64,000 nucleotides of DNA from assembly GCF_011040385.1 (NCBI RefSeq), contig NZ_JAAIKB010000001.1:558001-622000 (forward strand), in the 5' to 3' direction. The DNA comes from Falsiroseomonas algicola. Lineage in GTDB: Bacteria; Pseudomonadota; Alphaproteobacteria; Acetobacterales; Acetobacteraceae. Below the pieces are notes generated by a model that did not search any database, was not told the origin of the DNA, and saw only the letters and a program-made list of their open reading frames with translations. The translations under genes were made by a program, and so were the position numbers. Shown here one piece after another: positions 58,130-64,000 of this stretch; within the stretch, counting starts at the first letter, position 1; each line of letters opens with the position of its first letter.

Positions 58130-59785
58130 TCACCCCATCGCCGGCAGCGCGCGCCCTGCCGCCAGCCTCAGAATCCGGTGCGGGCGTTCGACGCCGATCA
58201 GGCGGTGCACGATCAGGATCACGCTGCGGCCCTGGGTTGCTTCGCCGAGGGTCTCCAGGAAGGCGCGTTCGGTTTCCGCGTCGAGTCCCGCCGCCGGTTC
58301 GTCCAGGATCAGCACGGGCGCGTCGCTCAGCAGCGCGCGGGCGAGCGCCAAGCGCCGCGCTTGGCCGCCGGAGAAGCGGGCGCCGGCTTCCCCGCATCGG
58401 GTCGCGAGGCCTTCCGGCAGGGTGCGAACCATCTCCCCGATCCCGGCGCGGTCGAGCGCCTTCCAGAGATCGGCTTCCGGCGCGTCCGGCCGGGCCAGGC
58501 GCAGGTTGTCCTCGATGCTGTCGTCGAAGAGGCGCGCATCCTGCGTCAGGCAGGCGATGCGGGACCGCACGGCGTCGGCGGGGAGCGTCGCGGTATCGAT
58601 GCCCCCCAGGGTGATCCGCCCGCCCTGCGGCGCGGCCAGCTTCAGCAGCAGGGAGGTCAGGGTGGATTTGCCGATGCCGGACGGGCCGAGGAGCGCTACC
58701 CGCGCGCCTTCCGGCACCTCGAGGTCGAGCCCGTCGAAGACGGCCGGCCGGTCCGGCGCCCAGGCGAAGCGCAGCCCCTCCACCTTGATGGCGTGGCCCT
58801 TGGGCAGCGCGGCGGGTTCGGTGGGTTCGGCCACGGGGGCGGGCTGGTCCGCGGCCTCGAACAGGCGTCGCGCGCTGGCGCCCGCGGCGGCCAGGGCCGC
58901 GCCGGCGCGGGGCAGCAGGCCGAAGGCTTCCGCCGCGGCGGTGGCCAGGAACAGGCCGAGGACGGCTGCGGCCACGCCGGTTTCGCCGGCCGCCAGCCCG
59001 AAGGCGAGAGCCCCCAGCATTGCCGCCTGGGTCAGCAGCATCCCGGCCGCGCCGCCATAGGAAGCGCGCCGCGCCAGGGCGCGCTGCGCGGCGGCCAGCG
59101 CCGTGCCTTCCTGGTGGGCGCGGGCGGCGGCGCGACCTTCCGCGCCCGCCGCCAGCGTATCCTCGATGCCCGTCAGCGGATCGACCACCGCGGCCCGCAG
59201 CGACCCCTGGGCGACGGCAACGCGCTCACCCGCCGCCGCCGCGCCCGGCGCCAGCAGCGGCGGCAGCAGCAGGGCCAAGGCCAGCGGCACGGAGACCAGC
59301 GCCGCCAGCGGCAGCGACACCGCCCCCAGCACCACGGTGATGGCCAGCACCGCGGCCAGCGCCGCCACCCCCGGCACGATGGCGCCGAGATAGACGCGGT
59401 CCAGCGCATCGATGTCGGAGACGAGCCGCCCCAGCAGATCCCCCGCCCGACGGAAGCCGAGCCCAGCCGGCAGCCGTTCCGACAGCCGCCGGAAGAACCA
59501 GACCCGCGTATCCGCCAGCGCCCGGAAGGTCGCGGCGTGGGTCACCAGCCGTTCAAGGTAGCGGAACACCGGCCGCAGGATCACCACGGGCCGCAGCCAG
59601 AAGAAGGCCGCCGCGCCGCCGGCGAAGATCGCGGCCGGCGTCACGCCTTCCGCCACGCCGCGCCCGGCCAGCGCCAGCAGCGCGAGGCCGGCGAGCGATG
59701 CCGCGCAGGCCATGGCGAGCCCGGCCGCCAGCCACCAGCCCCGGCTGCGCCAGAGGCCGAGCACGCGCAGAAGGTCAGCGTTCAT
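58130..59785 (-). CDS. cydC: Glutathione/cysteine ABC exporter subunit CydC
   Basis: The 551-residue protein fuses a six-helix ABC exporter membrane domain (about residues 10-300) to an ATPase domain: Walker A LLGPSGIGKSTLTSLLL, ABC signature FSGGQARRLALARALL, Walker B APVLILDEPAAGLD, switch His VHRLIG. With CydD it exports thiols to the periplasm, needed for cytochrome bd and c assembly. Its ATG overlaps the cydD stop by ATGA. No cydAB is in the window. Confidence 0.93.
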   Translation of the reverse strand: MNADLLRVLGLWRSRGWWLAAGLAMACAASLAGLALLALAGRGVAEGVTPAAIFAGGAAAFFWLRPVVILRPVFRYLERLVTHAATFRALADTRVWFFRRLSERLPAGLGFRRAGDLLGRLVSDIDALDRVYLGAIVPGVAALAAVLAITVVLGAVSLPLAALVSVPLALALLLPPLLAPGAAAAGERVAVAQGSLRAAVVDPLTGIEDTLAAGAEGRAAARAHQEGTALAAAQRALARRASYGGAAGMLLTQAAMLGALAFGLAAGETGVAAAVLGLFLATAAAEAFGLLPRAGAALAAAGASARRLFEAADQPAPVAEPTEPAALPKGHAIKVEGLRFAWAPDRPAVFDGLDLEVPEGARVALLGPSGIGKSTLTSLLLKLAAPQGGRITLGGIDTATLPADAVRSRIACLTQDARLFDDSIEDNLRLARPDAPEADLWKALDRAGIGEMVRTLPEGLATRCGEAGARFSGGQARRLALARALLSDAPVLILDEPAAGLDAETERAFLETLGEATQGRSVILIVHRLIGVERPHRILRLAAGRALPAMG

Positions 59786-61458
59786 TCGCCCGCCATCCGG
59801 GCGCCGACCGCGCGCCCGCCCTCGATCTCCAGCACCCGGCCGAGGGTGCGCTGCGCCAGGCGCGAATGGCTGGCGATGATGGCGGTGCGGCCGGCGCAGA
59901 GGCGGCGGATGCTCTCCAGCACCTCGGCCTCCGTCCCCGGGTCCAGATGCGCCGTCGGCTCGTCCAGCAGCACCAGCGGCGCGTCGCGCAGGAAGGCGCG
60001 GGCGACGGCCACGCGCTGCGCCTGGCCGCCGGAGAGGCCGAACCCGCCCTCCCCCACCAGCGTGTCCAGCCCCTTCGTCAGGCCACGGGCGAAATCCATC
60101 ACCCGCGCGGCCTCCGCCGCCGCCTCCACCTCCGCCGCCGTGGCCTCCGGCCGCGCGAGGGCGATGTTCTCCCGCAGCGTGCCGCGGAACAGATGCGCGC
60201 GCTGGCCGACATAGGCCGTCAGGCGGCGAAGCTCCGCGGGCGCCAGCAGGGTCGCGTCCTGCCCATTGAAGGCGATCCGCCCCGCATCCGGCCGGCGGAA
60301 CCCCATCAGCAGCCGCAGCACGGAGGATTTGCCCGCCCCTGACGGCCCCGCCAGCACCAGCGTCTCCCCGGGCAGAACCCGGAAACTCAGACCGTCCAGC
60401 GCCGGCGGCCGCGCCGGGTCGTAGCGCAGCGTCACGTCCTGGAAGGTGACGACGAGCTTCTTCGGCACCTCCTCCAGTCGGTAGCCCGGCGCCGCGCCGT
60501 CATCCTCCAGCAGCGGCGCCAGCTCGGCTGCGGCGCCGCGGGCGGCGAGGCGCTCGTGATAGGCCTGGGAGAAGGCGCGGAGCGGAGCGAAGAAGGCGGG
60601 CACCAGCAGCAGGGTGAAGATGGCCCCCGCGGGGTCCGGATGAGTCAGCCCCAGCACCGCGCCATGGCGCACCGCGAGGCAGGCGATCGCCGCCGCCGCC
60701 AGCGCCTCCAGCGAGGCGGAGGACAGGAAGGCGACGCGCAGCACCCGCATGGTGCGGCCGCGCAGCTCATCCGCCGCGACGCGCAGCGATGTCGCCTCCG
60801 CCTCCTGCCGCCGGAACAGCACCAGCGTCGGCAGGCCGCGCATGCGGTCGAGGAAGCGGCCGGACAGGCGATCCAGCGCCGCGAACTGCTTGCGGCTGGC
60901 CTGGGCGGCGCCGATGCCCGTGACCGCCATCGCGACCGGCACCAGCAGCCCCGCCACCAGCAGGATGGCGCCGCTCGTCGCATCCACGGCGAAGGCGGCG
61001 GCGGCCACCAGCAGCGGCCCGGCGATCGCCAGCATGGCGGCGGGCAGCCAGCGCGTGAGGAACCCCTCCAGCGCCTCGATCCGATCCACCACCAGCGCGG
61101 CGCGTTCACCCACCGGGCGCTGGTCCCCAGCCCCCGTGGCCAGCAGCCTGGCGAAGACGGCGTTGCGCAGCCGGGTCTTCGCGGCCTCCCCGGCTGCGAT
61201 CAGCGCCTTCTCCTGAGCGATGCCGATGGCCGCCGAGAGCAGCGCCAGCGCGCCGGCGGCCGCCAGCTCGTTCCACCCGGCCTCGCCGATGCCGAGCAGC
61301 CGGGCGATCAGCAGCGCGATCAGCCAGGCCTGGCCGATCCCCGCCGCGACCTGGCCGATGCCCAGCACCAGCGGCACGGCCAGATGCGCCCGTGCCGCGC
61401 GCGCCTCGCGCCGCAGCAGCGCGCCGGCCGCCCCCTCACCCTGTCTGACCCGTCCCAT
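59782..61458 (-). CDS. cydD: Glutathione/cysteine ABC exporter subunit CydD
   Basis: The 558-residue protein has a membrane domain (about residues 20-310) and ATPase with Walker A LAGPSGAGKSSVLRLLMG, signature LSGGQAQRVAVARAFL, Walker B PLVLLDEPTAHLD and switch IIASHSRLA. It pairs with CydC to export glutathione/cysteine. It is the first gene of the cydDC operon. Transcription runs toward the palindrome at 58066. The gene order cydD-cydC is the usual one. Confidence 0.93.
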   Translation of the reverse strand: MGRVRQGEGAAGALLRREARAARAHLAVPLVLGIGQVAAGIGQAWLIALLIARLLGIGEAGWNELAAAGALALLSAAIGIAQEKALIAAGEAAKTRLRNAVFARLLATGAGDQRPVGERAALVVDRIEALEGFLTRWLPAAMLAIAGPLLVAAAAFAVDATSGAILLVAGLLVPVAMAVTGIGAAQASRKQFAALDRLSGRFLDRMRGLPTLVLFRRQEAEATSLRVAADELRGRTMRVLRVAFLSSASLEALAAAAIACLAVRHGAVLGLTHPDPAGAIFTLLLVPAFFAPLRAFSQAYHERLAARGAAAELAPLLEDDGAAPGYRLEEVPKKLVVTFQDVTLRYDPARPPALDGLSFRVLPGETLVLAGPSGAGKSSVLRLLMGFRRPDAGRIAFNGQDATLLAPAELRRLTAYVGQRAHLFRGTLRENIALARPEATAAEVEAAAEAARVMDFARGLTKGLDTLVGEGGFGLSGGQAQRVAVARAFLRDAPLVLLDEPTAHLDPGTEAEVLESIRRLCAGRTAIIASHSRLAQRTLGRVLEIEGGRAVGARMAGE

Positions 61459-61579
61459 TGGCGCGGACCATAGGGCACCGGCGCGTAACGGTCATCCCAC
61501 CCGCGGCGCCGTTTTCGCGGGCTTGCCGGCTCCCGCGAAATGACCCACCTCCGGCGCGACGGATTGCCGGAGTGCCACG

Positions 61580-62488
61580 ATGCTGCCGACGCATGGACGC
61601 TACGACTACACGGCCTGGCGGGGCCGCACGCCCTATGCCTGGCCGAATGGCGGCAGGCTCGCAGTCTATCTCGGCGTGAACCTGGAGCATTTCGCCTTCG
61701 GCGAGGGCCTGGGTGCCGAACTCGCCCCCGGCGGCCCGCAGCCCGATGTCCTGAACTTCGCCTGGCGGGACTATGGCAATCGCGTCGGCGCCTGGCGGCT
61801 GCTGGAGACGCTGGACGAGCTCGCTTTGCCCGCGACGCTGCTGCTGAACAGCGCCATGTACGACTACGCGCCCGACCTGATCGCCGCCCATCGTGCCCGG
61901 GGCGACGAGATGGCCGGCCATGGCCGCACCAATTCCGAACGCCAGTCGGTGCTGGCGGAGGCCGAGGAGGCGAAGCTCATCGCCGACTCGACCGCCGCGA
62001 TCCTGGCGGCCGAGGGCACGGCGCCCCGCGGCTGGCTCAGCCCCTGGATCGCGGAAAGCCGCACCACCCCCGATCTGCTGGCCGAGGCCGGCTACCGCTA
62101 CACCATGAACTGGTGCGCCGATGACGCCCCGGTCTGGATGCGGACGCGGGGCGGCCCCCTGCTGGCCATGCCCTACCCGCAGGAGGTGAACGACATCCCC
62201 GCCATCGTCGGCCGCAAGGATGGCGGCGACGCCTTCGCCGCCATGATCCTCGACGATTTCCATGAGCGCCTGCGCCAGGTGCGGGACGGGCTGCCCCAGG
62301 TGATGGGCATCGCGCTGCACCCCTACATCATCGGCCAGCCCCACCGGATGCGGCACCTCCGCCGCGCGCTGGCCGAGATCGCGCAGCACCGCGACACCGT
62401 CTGGATCACCACGGCCGGCGCCATCTTCGACCATGTGGCGAGCCTGCCGCCCGGGATCGTTCCGGGTGATTCCCGCGTTACGGCCTGA
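61580..62488 (+). CDS. Polysaccharide deacetylase/allantoinase-like (PuuE type) protein
   Basis: The 302-residue cytosolic protein has the NodB-like fold of the PuuE/polysaccharide-deacetylase subgroup: LAVYLGVNLEHFAFGEG at the start (NVEHF-type motif), RDYGNRVGAWRLLETLDE, EMAGHGRTNSERQSVL (His of motif 2), RGWLSPWIAESRTTPDLLAE, and a C-terminal MGIALHPYIIGQPHRMRHLR. Members act as allantoinases or deacetylases; purine or peptidoglycan use is not settled. It is divergent from cydD. Confidence 0.88.
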   Translation: MLPTHGRYDYTAWRGRTPYAWPNGGRLAVYLGVNLEHFAFGEGLGAELAPGGPQPDVLNFAWRDYGNRVGAWRLLETLDELALPATLLLNSAMYDYAPDLIAAHRARGDEMAGHGRTNSERQSVLAEAEEAKLIADSTAAILAAEGTAPRGWLSPWIAESRTTPDLLAEAGYRYTMNWCADDAPVWMRTRGGPLLAMPYPQEVNDIPAIVGRKDGGDAFAAMILDDFHERLRQVRDGLPQVMGIALHPYIIGQPHRMRHLRRALAEIAQHRDTVWITTAGAIFDHVASLPPGIVPGDSRVTA

Positions 62489-62507
62489 AACCGCCGGAGT
62501 GCCAACC

Positions 62508-63035
62508 GTGATCCGCCGCCTGCTGCTCGCCCTGCCCCTGCTGCTCGCCGCCTGCGCCACGCCGCCCGCGGAACCCCCGCCCGCGACGGTCGCGAGCGTG
62601 GACCTCGCCCGCTACGCCGGCACCTGGCACGAGATCGCCCGCTTCCCCAACAGCTTCCAGGACGGGCGCGGCCGCGCCTGCACCGACACCACCGCGACCT
62701 ACACGGCCCGGCCCGACGGCACCGTCGGCGTCGTCAACCGCTGCCGGGATGCGCGCGGCGAGGAGGTGGTCGCGACGGCCAGCGCCTATGCCGTGGAGGG
62801 CAGCGGCAATGCGAAGCTGCGGGTGACCTTCTTCTGGCCCTTCTACGGCGACTACTGGGTGATCGGGCTCGATCCGGATTACCGCTGGGCCGTGGTGGGC
62901 GCGCCGGGGCGGAACTACCTCTGGGTGCTGTCGCGCACCCCGGCGATGGCGGAGGCCGACTACGCGGCGGCCGTGGCTATCGCCCGCGACCAGGGCTTCG
63001 ACATCGCGCGGCTGCAGCGCACCCCGCAACGCTGA
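62508..63035 (+). CDS. Outer-membrane lipocalin (Blc-like lipoprotein)
   Basis: The 175-residue product from GTG 62508 has a lipoprotein signal (MIRRLLLALPLLLAAC). The lipocalin signature GTWHEIARFPNSFQ is present, followed by TDTTATYTARPDGTVGVVNR and a YWVIGLDPDYRWAVVG strand pair typical of Blc. It stores or carries lipids at the outer membrane. GGAGTG precedes the GTG. It follows the deacetylase gene by 19 bases and may be cotranscribed with it. Confidence 0.9.
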   Translation: MIRRLLLALPLLLAACATPPAEPPPATVASVDLARYAGTWHEIARFPNSFQDGRGRACTDTTATYTARPDGTVGVVNRCRDARGEEVVATASAYAVEGSGNAKLRVTFFWPFYGDYWVIGLDPDYRWAVVGAPGRNYLWVLSRTPAMAEADYAAAVAIARDQGFDIARLQRTPQR

Positions 63036-63042
63036 CGCCTTG

Positions 63043-64000
63043 TCAGGCGGTGACGCTGCCCACCCGCAGCAGCGGCACCACCCCCGAAGGCGCCACAACT
63101 CCCGCCAACGGCGCCTCCACCACGCAACTCACCCCCTCCGCCTCGAAGGCGATCCGCGTCGTGCCGCCGAGGTCATGCGCCAGGCTGCGCTCGATCAGCC
63201 GCGTCCCGAAGCCCGCCCGATCCGGCGCCACCACCGGCGGCCCGCCGCGCTCCGTCCAGCGCAGCCGGAACAGCGCGGGGTCGCCCGCCACCGTCTCCCA
63301 CGCGATCGTCACATGCCCGGCCTGGACGGAGAGCGCGCCGTATCTCAGCGCATTCGTCGCGAGTTCATGCAGCGCCATGGACAGCGTCACGGCCACGCGC
63401 GGCACCAGCCGCAGCGCCGGGCCCTGGACCCGGAAGCGCACCCCATCCACCCCGCCATGCGGCGCCAGCACGCCGGCCACGACCTCGTCGATATGCGCCC
63501 CCGCCCAGCCATCCCGGGTCAGCACGTCATGCGCCGCGGCCAGTGCCAGGATGCGCGCCTCCAGCCCCTTGCGGATGGCGGGGTCAGCGCCGCGCAGCGT
63601 CTGCGCCGCGATGCTCTGCACCGTCGCCAGCGTGTTCTTCACCCGGTGGTTCAGCTCATGCACCATCAGCCGCAGCCGGTCCGCATCCTCCCGCCGCGCC
63701 GTCACATCCTGCTGCCCGCCGCGGATCATCCGCACCGCGCCATCCGCCGCGCGGACGAATTCGCCGCGGCTCGCGATCCAGCGGACCTCCCCGGTATCGC
63801 CGCGGCGGATGCGGAATTCGAAGGCGAAGGTCACCATCGCCCGGTCCGCCATCGCGGCCAGGCGCCGGTCGCGCAGCGCCTCCCGATCCTCGGGATGCAC
63901 CATGTCAAGATGCGCGCCCTCCGGCAGCATCGAGGGCGGAGGCAGGGCCGGGTCCAGCCCGTAGAGCCGGTACATCATCTCCGACCAGTAGGTGGCGCCG
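63043..64000 (-). CDS. HWE-type sensor histidine kinase with PAS domain (5' end outside window)
   Basis: The reading frame is open to the last base (TYWSEMMYRLYGLDP upstream), so the start lies outside. A PAS-like domain covers the visible N-terminus (HPEDREALRDRRLAAMADRA, FAFEFRIRRGDTGEVRWIAS). The HWE dimerisation motif is MVHELNHRVKNTLATVQSIA with the phospho-His, then the N-box MALHELATNALRYGAL and the W-x-E in FRLRWTERGGP. It is a cytoplasmic kinase that may respond to light, redox or ligand. No response regulator is visible in the window. It converges on the lipocalin gene with seven bases between. Confidence 0.88.
   Translation of the reverse strand, partial: GATYWSEMMYRLYGLDPALPPPSMLPEGAHLDMVHPEDREALRDRRLAAMADRAMVTFAFEFRIRRGDTGEVRWIASRGEFVRAADGAVRMIRGGQQDVTARREDADRLRLMVHELNHRVKNTLATVQSIAAQTLRGADPAIRKGLEARILALAAAHDVLTRDGWAGAHIDEVVAGVLAPHGGVDGVRFRVQGPALRLVPRVAVTLSMALHELATNALRYGALSVQAGHVTIAWETVAGDPALFRLRWTERGGPPVVAPDRAGFGTRLIERSLAHDLGGTTRIAFEAEGVSCVVEAPLAGVVAPSGVVPLLRVGSVTA

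Noticed and set aside
58130-61458. cydDC as evidence for a cytochrome bd operon here
   Set aside because: No cydA or cydB is in the window; the exporter serves periplasmic thiol balance generally, so no oxidase is inferred.
1-64000. tRNA, rRNA, insertion sequences, integrases and CRISPR arrays
   Set aside because: I scanned for GTTCGAATC-type tRNA arms, transposase motifs and regular repeat arrays by eye and found none that hold up. A tRNAscan or ISfinder search would be decisive.

Overview
The window is a chromosomal segment with very high G+C and strong GC-ending codon use, from an alphaproteobacterium most like the Acetobacteraceae (Roseomonas-type). The inference rests on two Bug-type tripartite-tricarboxylate binding proteins, a TrcR/DUF1013 regulator, small YdcH (DUF465) proteins next to purEK, a ROSE-type heat-shock leader and many Tat-like signal peptides. 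I see no rRNA, tRNA, CRISPR array, transposase or prophage gene, so this looks like ordinary chromosome with several accessory metabolic and sensory modules.

Layout. 1-4.6 kb: a TetR regulator (cut by the window edge) divergent from a membrane protein, with three operator-like palindromes between them; a periplasmic binding protein; two tandem CBS proteins; a Bug binding protein. 4.6-9.4 kb: DedA protein, a 1021-residue autotransporter and pyridoxal kinase, all on the minus strand. 9.5-16.8 kb: housekeeping (L31, Hsp20 under a predicted RNA thermometer, TrcR, YdcH pair, purE-purK, an OmpA porin, a GST, a Tat-exported DUF1194 protein). 16.8-21.3 kb: DUF3072, a LysR/quinone-oxidoreductase divergent pair, TetR-methionine aminopeptidase, a PPOX flavoprotein.

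21.3-30.1 kb is the most distinctive region. A HutC-type GntR regulator and a thiamine-diphosphate enzyme diverge across a near-perfect 23-bp palindrome from an operon encoding an Fe-S subunit and two membrane anchors of a succinate dehydrogenase/fumarate reductase, a TauE/SafE exporter, a two-subunit class I fumarase/tartrate dehydratase, a 55-residue membrane peptide and, beyond an oppositely oriented lipoprotein gene, the flavoprotein subunit. The genes overlap by ATGA junctions, which suggests one regulated module for a hydroxy- or dicarboxylic acid feeding the quinone pool. The flavoprotein appears to have Cys where the covalent-FAD His normally lies.

30-41 kb: a DUF892 ferritin-like protein; a Cache-type chemoreceptor, a chromate transporter and a second chemoreceptor with a C-terminal PilZ domain; a phosphatase and kelch protein (both exported); a Gly-zipper lipoprotein; and a binding protein translationally coupled to an orphan histidine kinase. 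41-50 kb: an operon of fatty-acid hydroxylase, polysaccharide deacetylase and YVTN propeller; msrB-msrA; serine hydrolases; a SYLF protein; a CoA-transferase; RtcB. 50-64 kb: an IDH/IPMDH-family enzyme, serine hydrolase, VOC protein, GNAT, FtrA/GlxA regulator divergent from a rhodanese, Bug protein with N-carbamoyl-D-amino-acid hydrolase and L-asparaginase II, cydDC, a second deacetylase, a lipocalin, and an HWE histidine kinase cut by the window end. Several intergenic spaces carry a shared double-hairpin repeat downstream of genes, and one convergent space contains a 73-bp palindrome.
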